DNA of 64,000 nucleotides from Pseudorhodobacter antarcticus. GTDB taxonomy: Bacteria > Pseudomonadota > Alphaproteobacteria > Rhodobacterales > Rhodobacteraceae. Positions within the stretch are counted from its first letter, which is position 1; every line of letters starts with the position of its first letter. Under the pieces are notes generated by a model. The model did no database searches, was not told the origin of the DNA, and saw only the letters and a program-made list of their open reading frames with translations. The stretch spans positions 1 to 64,000 of the forward strand of contig NZ_FOCO01000015.1 in assembly GCF_900110135.1 (NCBI RefSeq). The letters run 5' to 3'. Shown piece after piece: positions 48,686 through 56,820 of this stretch. The translations under genes were made by a program, and so were the position numbers.

Positions 48686-50079
48686 ACTCGCCCCTCCAAC
48701 AGGGGCCGCACATCGGCCAGATACCCCATCACAGCGGCAGCGGCGACCATCGCCGGGCTCATCAAATGGGTGCGCGCACCGCGCCCTTGCCGCCCGCGAA
48801 AATTGCGGTTGGTCGATGATGCACAGCGCTGCCCCGCCGCCACCAAATCACCGTTCATGCCCACACACATCGAACACCCTGCATCGGCCCATTCCAGCCC
48901 CGCACCGACGAATATCTGCGCCAACCCCTCCGCCTCCGCCTGCCGTTTCACCAGCGCGGATCCCGGCGACACCAGCCCCGGCACCCGCGATTTGCGCCCC
49001 GCCAACACCGCCGCCGCCAGCCGCAAGTCCTCAATCCGGCCGTTGGTACACGACCCGATGAACACCTCATCCACCGCCACGCCCGCCAACGCCATCCCCG
49101 GCGTCAGGCCCATATAATCCAGCGTGGCGCGCGCCTGCGCTTGCGCGCCCGCCGCCAACAGCGCGGGGTCCGGCACATGGCCCGTGATTGGCAGCGCCTC
49201 CTCCGGCGATGTGCCCCATGTCACGGTCGGCGCAATCGTACTTGCGTCAATCGTAACCTCCCGGTCAAACACCGCGCCCGCATCCGTGCGCAGCGCCCGC
49301 CAGTCGGCCACCGCTGAATCCCACGCCGCCCCTTTGGGCGCAAAGGCACGGCCCTGCAAATAGTCGAACGTCACCTGATCGGGCGCAATCAATCCCAACC
49401 GCGCGCCGCCTTCAATGCTCAGGTTGCACAGGGTCAGCCGCCCCTCAATGCTCATCGTGTCAATCGCGGGGCCTGCATATTCAATGGCATGGCCGCGCGC
49501 GCCGTCCGCACCAAATTTCGCAATCCAGTGCAGCGCCAAATCTTTGGCCGCGACCCCCGCCCCCAACGCACCCGTCACCATGATGCGCATCACCTTTGGT
49601 TTGCGCTGCCAAATCGTCTGCGTGGCCAGAATATGCGCCACCTCCGTCGCCCCAACGCCAAACGCCAACGCCCCCAGCGCGCCATGCGTCGACGTGTGGC
49701 TGTCGCCGCAGTTGATCAGCAATCCGGGCAAGGTTAGTCCTTGTTCCGGCCCCACAACATGCACAATCCCCTGCCCCGGGTCACGCAAATCAAACAGCCG
49801 TATCCCCTGCGCCGCCGCATTTTGCCCCAAGGTATCAATCATCCGCCGAATATCAGGGGCCACCGCCCCCGGCCGCGTCGGCGCATAATGGTCCACCACG
49901 CCAAAGGTCAGGTCGGGTGCTGCCACCGCCATCCCCCGCGCCGCCAGCTTGGCAAAGGCGTGGTGCGACCCTTCATGCACCAAATGCCGATCGACCCACA
50001 AAAGCGACATGCCATCGGCGCGCTGCATCACCTCATGCGCGGCCCAAAGCTTCGCAAACAGGGTCTGTGGCGCACTCAT
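48682..50079 (-). CDS. LeuC-like large subunit of an aconitase-family hydro-lyase
   Basis: 465 residues, the normal LeuC length. [4Fe-4S] ligands are visible: the Cys of GSCTNGRIEDLR and the two Cys of AGCSMCVGMN. NCGDSHTSTHGALG is at about 125-138, and the RCASSTNRNFRGRQGRG block is close to LeuC. It could be 3-isopropylmalate dehydratase, but linkage to a HutC-type regulator and to a lyase of the isocitrate-lyase family points to hydration of a substituted maleate-type diacid. The start overlaps the regulator stop. Confidence 0.88.
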   Translation of the reverse strand: MSAPQTLFAKLWAAHEVMQRADGMSLLWVDRHLVHEGSHHAFAKLAARGMAVAAPDLTFGVVDHYAPTRPGAVAPDIRRMIDTLGQNAAAQGIRLFDLRDPGQGIVHVVGPEQGLTLPGLLINCGDSHTSTHGALGALAFGVGATEVAHILATQTIWQRKPKVMRIMVTGALGAGVAAKDLALHWIAKFGADGARGHAIEYAGPAIDTMSIEGRLTLCNLSIEGGARLGLIAPDQVTFDYLQGRAFAPKGAAWDSAVADWRALRTDAGAVFDREVTIDASTIAPTVTWGTSPEEALPITGHVPDPALLAAGAQAQARATLDYMGLTPGMALAGVAVDEVFIGSCTNGRIEDLRLAAAVLAGRKSRVPGLVSPGSALVKRQAEAEGLAQIFVGAGLEWADAGCSMCVGMNGDLVAAGQRCASSTNRNFRGRQGRGARTHLMSPAMVAAAAVMGYLADVRPLLEGRV

Positions 50080-50891
50080 TCCGCAGCCTCGCGCCGTGCG
50101 AGATTGATCACGGGTTCCCAATGGCGGGTTTTTCCGGTGCCAACATGGCTCATCGTCATTTCCAAACGGAACATTTCGGGGCGGTACAGCGCGGCCAAAT
50201 ATTCCACCCCCCGCCCTTCCTCATCGCGCACCACACGGTCCAGCGACAACAACGGCGCGCCAACCCTAACCCCCAACGCTTCCGCCACTTCGGGCGATGC
50301 CAGCGTCGCGCTTACCGTCTGATGCGCCGCATCCACCTTCACCCCCGACCGTTCCAGCAAACGGTACAGGGGCGTGGTCGCCAGCTCTGCCTCCGTGTAA
50401 TTCTGCGCAATCGCTTCGGGCACCCAAGTGGTCAAATGCGAAAACGGCTCACCCTCCACCAGCCGCAACCGCACCGCCGCTTGCACCCGCGCCTGACCGT
50501 CCAGCCCCATCGCGGCGGCCACGCCCGCAGGCGGCACGCCATAACTAAACGACAACAACCGCGCCGTGGTGTTTTGCCCCATTTCCACCAATTGCGGCAT
50601 CAAGGTGCTGAAATCCGCCGCCATGGTCGGGCTGGCCTTTTGCGCACAAACAACCGTGCCCGACCCTGCGCGCCGTTCAATCAGCCCGTCCGCCTCCAGC
50701 ACATCCAGCGCGCGGCGCACCGTGACCCGCGACACGCCCAGCGTCACCGCCAGCTTTTGCTCGCCCGGCAAAACAGACCCCGGCGCATAGGCCCCGCGCG
50801 CAATTTCCTGATGCAAATGCAAGAAAACGCGCTGTGCCTTGCCCCCATCCGGAAGCCCTTTTGTTGCCGATGATGCCAGCGTCAATCCCAT
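50076..50891 (-). CDS. GntR/HutC-family (UTRA) regulator of the divergent catabolic operons
   Basis: 271-residue regulator: winged helix at about 20-90 (LPGEQKLAVTLGVSRVTVRRALDVLEADGLIERRAGSGTVV) followed by a UTRA ligand domain (about 110-265) with the PLLSLDRVVRDEEGRGVEY strand pair. It is the first gene of the leftward operon, coupled to the leuC-like gene, and faces the rightward hyuBA operon across a region that contains a perfect palindrome. It probably represses both arms until a pathway intermediate binds. The ATG at 50891 was chosen; upstream in-frame sequence enters the promoter. Confidence 0.88.
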   Translation of the reverse strand: MGLTLASSATKGLPDGGKAQRVFLHLHQEIARGAYAPGSVLPGEQKLAVTLGVSRVTVRRALDVLEADGLIERRAGSGTVVCAQKASPTMAADFSTLMPQLVEMGQNTTARLLSFSYGVPPAGVAAAMGLDGQARVQAAVRLRLVEGEPFSHLTTWVPEAIAQNYTEAELATTPLYRLLERSGVKVDAAHQTVSATLASPEVAEALGVRVGAPLLSLDRVVRDEEGRGVEYLAALYRPEMFRLEMTMSHVGTGKTRHWEPVINLARREAAE

Positions 50892-50992
50892 ATCTGCCCC
50901 CACAATTCCACCCACCCTATCAACGGATTTTGCAAAAGCAAGAAATCTATCTGCCAAAGATCAAAATATTTGACCTATGCGGGCCTAATAAT

Positions 50993-51012
50993 CTGTATTA
51001 CCAATAATACAG
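50993..51012. promoter_or_regulatory. Palindromic operator between the two catabolic operons
   Basis: CTGTATTA-CCAA-TAATACAG, a perfect eight-base-arm inverted repeat, lies 20 bases before the rightward start codon and about 100 bases before the HutC-type gene. Its TGTATta-type half-sites resemble known HutC-family operators, so it is the likely binding site of the adjacent regulator. Confidence 0.65.
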
Positions 51013-51031
51013 GTTTGAAATGGAGGCGCCG

Positions 51032-51610
51032 ATGCCCGTAATCGAAATCCATGTGCTGCAAGGCTACAGCGATGATGATAAATCGCGCTTGTGTACCGCC
51101 CTCACCCACGCCTCCCGCAGCGTTATCCCCGCGATGCCCGAGGCTGTCAGCGTGATGGTTCATGAAATGGCCCCCGCCGCCTACATGCGCGGCGGCCAGC
51201 ATCGCACCCCCGCACCCGCCTTGCCAGATCCAACCCAAATCGTGCAAACCTATTTGCAGGCGATGGAGGCGCGCGATCTTAACACCGCCCGCGCCCTGCT
51301 GGACCTCGCTTTCACCATGACATTCCCCGGCACCGCCCCCATGACCACGCTGGAACAACTGATCGCTTGGGCCAAACCCCGCTACCGCTTTGTGCAAAAA
51401 ACCTATGAGGGGTATGACGCGCTGCAATCGCCGGGCGCTGCTGCAATCGTCTATTGCCGTGGCACCCTGTCGGGCGAATGGCCGGATGGCACACCGTTCA
51501 ACGGCATCCGCTTCATCGACCGCTTTGAACTGGTCGCAGGCCGCATCACCCGCCAAGACGTCTGGAACGACATCGCAGAAACCAAAGCAGAAACAAAGGC
51601 CACCTCATGA
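51032..51610 (+). CDS. Fusion of a 4-oxalocrotonate-tautomerase-like domain and an NTF2/SnoaL-like domain
   Basis: 192 residues. The first 60 (starting PVIEIHVLQGYSDDDKSRL) match the 4-OT fold. With the ATG at 51032, preceded by GGAGG five bases upstream, Pro2 becomes the N-terminal catalytic proline after Met removal; the alternative ATG at 51020 would bury it. Residues about 70-185 look like a SnoaL/NTF2 cone (VQTYLQAMEARDLNTARALL, then FIDRFELVAGRITRQDVWND), a fold used for isomerases, hydrolases and lyases. It is the first gene of the rightward operon and overlaps hyuB. The reaction is unknown. Confidence 0.75.
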   Translation: MPVIEIHVLQGYSDDDKSRLCTALTHASRSVIPAMPEAVSVMVHEMAPAAYMRGGQHRTPAPALPDPTQIVQTYLQAMEARDLNTARALLDLAFTMTFPGTAPMTTLEQLIAWAKPRYRFVQKTYEGYDALQSPGAAAIVYCRGTLSGEWPDGTPFNGIRFIDRFELVAGRITRQDVWNDIAETKAETKATS

Positions 51611-53301
51611 CCCACCCCATCGACCCGATCACGCTGGCCGTTCTTGCAGGCCGCATGGAACAAATCGCGGATGAAATGGACGCCACCTTGTTTCGCGCCG
51701 CCTTCAACCCTATCATAGCCGAGGCGCATGACGCCTCCCACGGCCTCTATCACGCGCAGACCGGTGACACGCTGATCCAAGGCAAATCCGGCCTACCCAT
51801 TTTCGTCGGCGTCATGTCATTTGCCGTCAAAGCCGTGATTGAAAAGGCCGCCGAACATGGCGATCTGGCCGATGGCGACATTTATATTTTCAACGATGCC
51901 CACATGGGCGGCACCCATCTTAGCGATATGCGCCTTGTTCGGCCCTATTTCCACAACGGCGCTTTGTTTTGCTACCTCGCCTCGGTCGGCCATTGGCATG
52001 ATGTGGGGGGGGCCGTTCCAGGCAACTATAACCCCGCCGCCACCGATGCGTTTCAAGAGGCGTTTATCCTGCCCCCCGTCCGCCTTGCCAAAGCGGGTAA
52101 AATCCAGACCGACATCATTGACATCCTGATGCGCAACACCCGCCTGCCGCAATCGGCGCAGGGCGATCTGAACGGCCAACTCGGCGCGCTGGACCTCGGC
52201 GTCAAACGACTTGATGAACTGCTGGCTGAATACGGCGCCGATACCGTGCGCACCGCCCTCGATGCCTTGCAGGACCGCGCCGAAACCCTGATGCGCGCCG
52301 AACTGACCGACCTCCCCGATGGGTGCTGGCAGGCGATGGATTTTCTCGACAATGACGGCATCACCGACACGCCACTGACGATCAAAGTCGCGCTGACCAT
52401 CAAGGGCGACGAAATGACGCTGGATTTCACAGGCACCGCACCGCGCTGCGCTGGCCCCGTGAACATCGCCCTGCCCACCGCCGTGGCAACCGCTTATGTC
52501 GCGATCAAACACATCTTCCCCAGCCTGCCCGCCAACAACGGCGTCATGCGCCCGATCAAGGTCATCATCCCCGAGGGGTCCTTGCTCGCCGCCCCCTTTC
52601 CTGCCCCGGTCGGCGGTTACACCGAAACCATCCTGCGCATGGTCGATGTAATTTTTGCCGCCGCATCGCAGGCCGCCCCCGACCGCGTGGTGGCCAACGC
52701 TTACGGCACCATCAACGCGCTTTCCATTTCCGGAAAACGCCCCAACGGCCAACCTTGGGTGATGTTCAGCTTTTACGGTGGCGGCCATGGCGGCAGCAGC
52801 GACGGCGACGGCCTCAACCACGGCAACGCCCCCATTTCCACCGCCACCATCCCCCCAATGGAGATTTTGGAGGCCGCTTATCCCGTCATGTTCAAACAAT
52901 GGGCGCTGCGCCCCGACAGCGCAGGCGCAGGCCAGCATCGCGGCGGCATGGGGGCCACCTATGAAATTGAGGTGCTGGCCGACAATGCCACCGCTTTTCT
53001 GTTCGGTGAACGTGGCCGTTTCGCGCCCAAAGGTGTTGCAGGCGGGGCCAATGCCGCCCTAAACGTGTTTTCGTATGAACAGGCGGATGGCTGGCACACC
53101 CCGCCCATGGCGTCAAAAATGGTCGGCATCAAACTGCAACAGGGCCAATCCGTGCGCCTTGATACGCCGGGCGGTGGTGGCTACGGCCCCGCGTCCAAAC
53201 GCGCCCCCGCAGATGTGGCGCATGATATTGCAAACGGCCTAATAACCCCCGAAAACGCCACAACCGCATACGGCCCCGCATGGAAAAAGGTGACAAAATG
53301 A
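51607..53301 (+). CDS. hyuB: Hydantoinase B/oxoprolinase-family subunit
   Basis: 564-residue HyuB-type subunit. Family patterns include MEQIADEMDATLFRAAFNPI near residue 15, FNDAHMGGTHLSDMRLVRP (about 97-115), and the C-terminal GGAGQHRGGMG-like segment seen here as GAGQHRGGMGATYE. With HyuA it forms an ATP-dependent cyclic amide hydrolase (N-methylhydantoinase, caprolactamase) or a carboxylase (acetone/acetophenone type). The ATP requirement and cyclic substrate are family knowledge; the substrate here is unknown. It overlaps its neighbours by four bases on both sides. Confidence 0.9.
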   Translation: MTHPIDPITLAVLAGRMEQIADEMDATLFRAAFNPIIAEAHDASHGLYHAQTGDTLIQGKSGLPIFVGVMSFAVKAVIEKAAEHGDLADGDIYIFNDAHMGGTHLSDMRLVRPYFHNGALFCYLASVGHWHDVGGAVPGNYNPAATDAFQEAFILPPVRLAKAGKIQTDIIDILMRNTRLPQSAQGDLNGQLGALDLGVKRLDELLAEYGADTVRTALDALQDRAETLMRAELTDLPDGCWQAMDFLDNDGITDTPLTIKVALTIKGDEMTLDFTGTAPRCAGPVNIALPTAVATAYVAIKHIFPSLPANNGVMRPIKVIIPEGSLLAAPFPAPVGGYTETILRMVDVIFAAASQAAPDRVVANAYGTINALSISGKRPNGQPWVMFSFYGGGHGGSSDGDGLNHGNAPISTATIPPMEILEAAYPVMFKQWALRPDSAGAGQHRGGMGATYEIEVLADNATAFLFGERGRFAPKGVAGGANAALNVFSYEQADGWHTPPMASKMVGIKLQQGQSVRLDTPGGGGYGPASKRAPADVAHDIANGLITPENATTAYGPAWKKVTK

Positions 53302-55364
53302 CCACCGCACACCGCATGATCGGCGTCGATGTTGGCGGCACCTTCACCGATATTTTCGTCCTCGACGAATCGACCGGGCTGGCAGAGGTGGCTAAAGTCC
53401 CCACCACCCGCCCCGACCAATCCACCGGGTTTCTGGCGGGCATTATGGGCCGCGTGGCCGATCTTTCCACCGTCTCGGTCGTCGTTCACGGCACCACGGC
53501 TGGCACCAACGCCCTGCTGGAACGCAAAGGCGCGCGCATCGGCGTGATCACCACCACGGGCCTGCGCGATGTGCTGGAAATGCGCCGCCGCGACCGCCCC
53601 CGTACTTGGGGCCTGCGCGGCAATTTCACCCCCATCGTCGACCGCGCCCTGCGACTAGAGGTGCCCGAACGCACGCTGGCCGATGGCACCATCCGCACCC
53701 CCGTCAATCTTGACGCCGTGCGCGCCGCCGCCCAGCAGTTGATCGACGATGGCTGCCTCGCCTGCGCTATTTTGTTTGCCAACAGCTATGCCAATGCCGA
53801 AAACGAACGCCTCGCCGTGGCGGCGGTACGTGAAATCTGGCCCAACGCCCATGTCTCCGCCTCCTCCGAAATCCTACCCGAGATTCGCGAATTTGAACGC
53901 TTCTCCACCACCGCCCTCAACGCTTATTTGCAACCCGAGGTGTCGGGCTACCTCGCCCGGCTGGAAACCGCGCTAAAACAAAACGGCTTTGGCGGCGAAT
54001 TTATGATCGTGCAATCAAACGGCGGCGTGATGGGCGTTGATACCGCCGCCAAACTGCCCGTGCGCACCGCGCTGTCTGGCCCCGCCGCAGGGGTCATCGC
54101 CGCAGGCTATATTGCGCAGGCCGCTGGATTCCCGGATGTGATCACAGGCGATATGGGCGGCACCTCCTTTGATGTCAGCCTAATCGCAAAGGGCCAGTCC
54201 ATGCTGTCACACCAAACATCCATCGACTTTGGCATGGTCGTCCGATCTCCCATGATCGAGATTACCACCATCGGCGCGGGTGGCGGCTCCATCGCGTGGG
54301 TCGACAAAGGCGGTCTGTTGAACATCGGCCCAGAAAGCGCAGGCTCCACCCCCGGCCCGGTCGCGTATGGTCAGGGCAACACCCGCCCCACCGTCACCGA
54401 TGCGAATGTGGTGCTGGGCCGCATTGACCCCGACAACCCCATCGGCGGCAAACTCACACGGTTGGATGTGGACGCCGCCGCCGCCGCCATCGTTGAGCAT
54501 GTCGGCAAGCCCCTCGGCCTCACCGCCATCCAAGGTGCCGAGGCTATTTTGCGCGTCGCCAACAGCCGCATGGCTGGCGCGCTCCGCCTCGTTTCCATTG
54601 AACGCGGGTTCGACCCCGAACGCTTTGCTTTCATGCCCTTTGGCGGCGGTGGTGCCCTCCATTCCGGCGCCATGCTGGCTGAGGTGGGCCTCGCCCGCGC
54701 CATCGTGCCCCGCTATCCCGGCGTCACATCGGCCATGGGCTGTGTGATCGCCGACATGCGCCAGGATTTCGTGCAAACCGTCAACGCCGGGCTTTCGGGC
54801 ATCAACCTGCCCAACCTCGCCGCCTTCATGCAGGCGCATGTAGACGCGGGCACCTCCACTTTGGACGCTGCCAAAACCCGGTTTGACCGCCGCGATACTG
54901 AATTTGCGCTGGATATGGCCTATCTGGGCCAAACCCACACCGTGCCCGTGCCGCTGCCGATCACGGTCACCAATGGCACCGTCACGCCCCCCACGGAATC
55001 CGAAATCGCCGCCGCTTTTGACGCCGCCTACCTCGCCACCTATGGCCGCCTGTTGCAAAACGGCACCCGCCGCGTCATCAACCTGCGCTCTGCCATCACT
55101 GGGCGCAGACCGCGCTTTGATCTGGCCACCCTCGCCCCCAAAGGCGGCAGCGTTGATGCGTCTTTTAAAGGCACGCGCCAAGTGCATTTCGGTGATGCTT
55201 GGCATGAAACCCGTCTCTATCACCGCCTTTCTTTGCCCGTCGGTGCCGAAGTCCACGGCCCCGCAATCTTGGAGCAACCCGACACAACCGTGTTGATCGA
55301 ACCCGGATTGGTCGGCAAAGTCGATGCTTACGGCAACACATTGATCGAAAGGGCCGCACCATGA
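53298..55364 (+). CDS. hyuA: Hydantoinase A/oxoprolinase-family ATP-dependent subunit
   Basis: 688 residues. The sugar-kinase/Hsp70-like ATPase fold shows the phosphate loop IGVDVGGTFTDIFVLDE (about 8-24), VHGTTAGTNALLERKG, and DMGGTSFDVSLI (about 286-297). It works with HyuB to open a cyclic amide or imide using ATP. The ATG at 53298 overlaps the hyuB stop and is preceded by AAGGTG. The single-chain 5-oxoprolinase form is excluded because A and B are separate genes. Confidence 0.91.
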   Translation: MTTAHRMIGVDVGGTFTDIFVLDESTGLAEVAKVPTTRPDQSTGFLAGIMGRVADLSTVSVVVHGTTAGTNALLERKGARIGVITTTGLRDVLEMRRRDRPRTWGLRGNFTPIVDRALRLEVPERTLADGTIRTPVNLDAVRAAAQQLIDDGCLACAILFANSYANAENERLAVAAVREIWPNAHVSASSEILPEIREFERFSTTALNAYLQPEVSGYLARLETALKQNGFGGEFMIVQSNGGVMGVDTAAKLPVRTALSGPAAGVIAAGYIAQAAGFPDVITGDMGGTSFDVSLIAKGQSMLSHQTSIDFGMVVRSPMIEITTIGAGGGSIAWVDKGGLLNIGPESAGSTPGPVAYGQGNTRPTVTDANVVLGRIDPDNPIGGKLTRLDVDAAAAAIVEHVGKPLGLTAIQGAEAILRVANSRMAGALRLVSIERGFDPERFAFMPFGGGGALHSGAMLAEVGLARAIVPRYPGVTSAMGCVIADMRQDFVQTVNAGLSGINLPNLAAFMQAHVDAGTSTLDAAKTRFDRRDTEFALDMAYLGQTHTVPVPLPITVTNGTVTPPTESEIAAAFDAAYLATYGRLLQNGTRRVINLRSAITGRRPRFDLATLAPKGGSVDASFKGTRQVHFGDAWHETRLYHRLSLPVGAEVHGPAILEQPDTTVLIEPGLVGKVDAYGNTLIERAAP

Positions 55365-55963
55365 CCCCTGCCACCACGGCCTTGTTGACCATAGATCTGC
55401 AGAACGATTTTCTGCACCCCAAAGGAGCTTACAGCCGCGCAGGCCTTGCCGAACCTCGGATCGCCGCCCTGCCAGACCGCATTGCACCCCTAAAATTGGC
55501 TCTTACACAGGCAGGTGGGACTTATATCTCTGCCCAATTCACCCTTGTTCCGGGCCGCGACGATGAACCCCTCATCGCGCCCCACCTTAAAAAACTGCGC
55601 CCGTTCCTCGCCAAAGGCGACTTTGCCCCCGGCAGTTTTGGCCATGCCTTGACCGACAATTTGGCCCCTGCCGATTATACGGTGGAAAAAGTTGCCTATT
55701 CCGCCTTTTACCAAACCCGGCTCGAATACATCCTGCGCGCACTGAAAATTGATACGCTGATCATTGGCGGTATCGTGACCAATGGCGGCGTCGCCTCCAC
55801 CGTCCGCGATGCCCACCTGCGCAACATTCACACGATTTTACTTTCCGACGGCTGCGCCGCTTTTAACAACGAAGTGCATGACGCCACGCTCATTTCCCTC
55901 GGTTCCGTCACGCAAATCGCCACCTGCGAACAAGTTGTCACAATGATCGGGGGCACTCTATGA
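55361..55963 (+). CDS. Isochorismatase-fold hydrolase lacking the nucleophilic cysteine
   Basis: 200 residues with the alpha/beta fold of cysteine hydrolases: catalytic-type D12 (LTIDLQNDFL) and K110 (VEKVAYSAF). The position normally holding the catalytic Cys is Gly143 in IVTNGGVASTVRDA. Gly at this site is known in true isochorismatases such as EntB/PhzD, which do not use a covalent thiol. Amidases of the family (N-carbamoylsarcosine, maleamate, biuret) need the Cys. So despite its place beside HyuAB it is probably not a thiol amidase. It overlaps hyuA and the lyase gene. Confidence 0.82.
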   Translation: MTPATTALLTIDLQNDFLHPKGAYSRAGLAEPRIAALPDRIAPLKLALTQAGGTYISAQFTLVPGRDDEPLIAPHLKKLRPFLAKGDFAPGSFGHALTDNLAPADYTVEKVAYSAFYQTRLEYILRALKIDTLIIGGIVTNGGVASTVRDAHLRNIHTILLSDGCAAFNNEVHDATLISLGSVTQIATCEQVVTMIGGTL

Positions 55964-56820
55964 CCCTGCGCGCCCGCCTGAAATCCCCGCGAATTCTGCT
56001 CGCTCCGGGTGTCTATGACGGCCTAACAGCCGCCCTCGCCACCGATGCGGGGTTTGAGGCACTGTATCTTTCAGGCGCCGCCGTTGCCTACACCCGCCTT
56101 GGCCGCCCCGACATTGGCCTGACCACCGCATCGGAAATGGCTGATACCATGGCCCTAATCGCGGACCGTACCGACCTGCCCGTGATCATAGACGCCGATA
56201 CAGGTTTTGGCAACGCGCTGAACGCCCGGCGCACGATGCAAACCTATGAGCGCGCAGGCGCGCACGCCTTGCAGGTGGAGGATCAAACATATCCCAAACG
56301 CTGCGGTCATCTGGCCGATAAATCCTTGATTTTGCCTGCCGAAATGGTCGGCAAAATCGCCGCCATGGCCGATGCCCGCCGCCATGACACCCTGATCATC
56401 GCCCGCACCGATGCAATCGCCGTGGAGGGGTTCGACGCCGCCATCGACCGCGCAGGCCAATATATCGACGCCGGCGCCGATGTTTTGTTCATCGAGGCCC
56501 CGCGCGACCGCGACGAGCTGACCAAAATCGCCCAAACCTTCGCTGGCCGTGTCCCCCTGCTCGCCAATATGGTCGAAGGCGGGGCCACGCCCATTTCATC
56601 GGCCGCCACCCTGCAAGACATCGGGTTTGACATCGTCATTTTCCCCGGCGGCATCGTGCGCGCCTTGGCAAAAACTGCTGAAAGCTATTACGCAAGCCTG
56701 CTGAAATCAGGGTCTAATAAGCCATTTTCGGACCGTATGCATGATTTTGATGGGCTGAACACCGCCATCGGCACCCCCGAAATGCTGGCCCTTGGAAAGC
56801 GGTTTGATGGTAAATCCTAA
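55960..56820 (+). CDS. Isocitrate lyase/PEP mutase-family C-C lyase
   Basis: 286 residues, a TIM-barrel lyase of methylisocitrate-lyase size. Substrate and metal motifs are APGVYDGLTAALA (15-27), DADTGFGN (78-85), QVEDQTYPKRCGH (105-117, with the catalytic-loop Cys115) and MVEGG. Members cleave methylisocitrate or 2,3-dimethylmalate or decarboxylate oxaloacetate. Pairing with a LeuCD-type hydratase across the divergent promoter resembles the dimethylmaleate hydratase/dimethylmalate lyase pair of nicotinate fermentation. That comparison is inference. Confidence 0.85.
   Translation: MTLRARLKSPRILLAPGVYDGLTAALATDAGFEALYLSGAAVAYTRLGRPDIGLTTASEMADTMALIADRTDLPVIIDADTGFGNALNARRTMQTYERAGAHALQVEDQTYPKRCGHLADKSLILPAEMVGKIAAMADARRHDTLIIARTDAIAVEGFDAAIDRAGQYIDAGADVLFIEAPRDRDELTKIAQTFAGRVPLLANMVEGGATPISSAATLQDIGFDIVIFPGGIVRALAKTAESYYASLLKSGSNKPFSDRMHDFDGLNTAIGTPEMLALGKRFDGKS

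Noticed and set aside
48682-50079. leuCD as ordinary leucine biosynthesis genes
   Set aside because: Sequence type alone allows it, but no leuA or leuB is present, the genes are coupled to a HutC-type regulator and followed by a TRAP transporter. A catabolic hydratase is favoured, without certainty.
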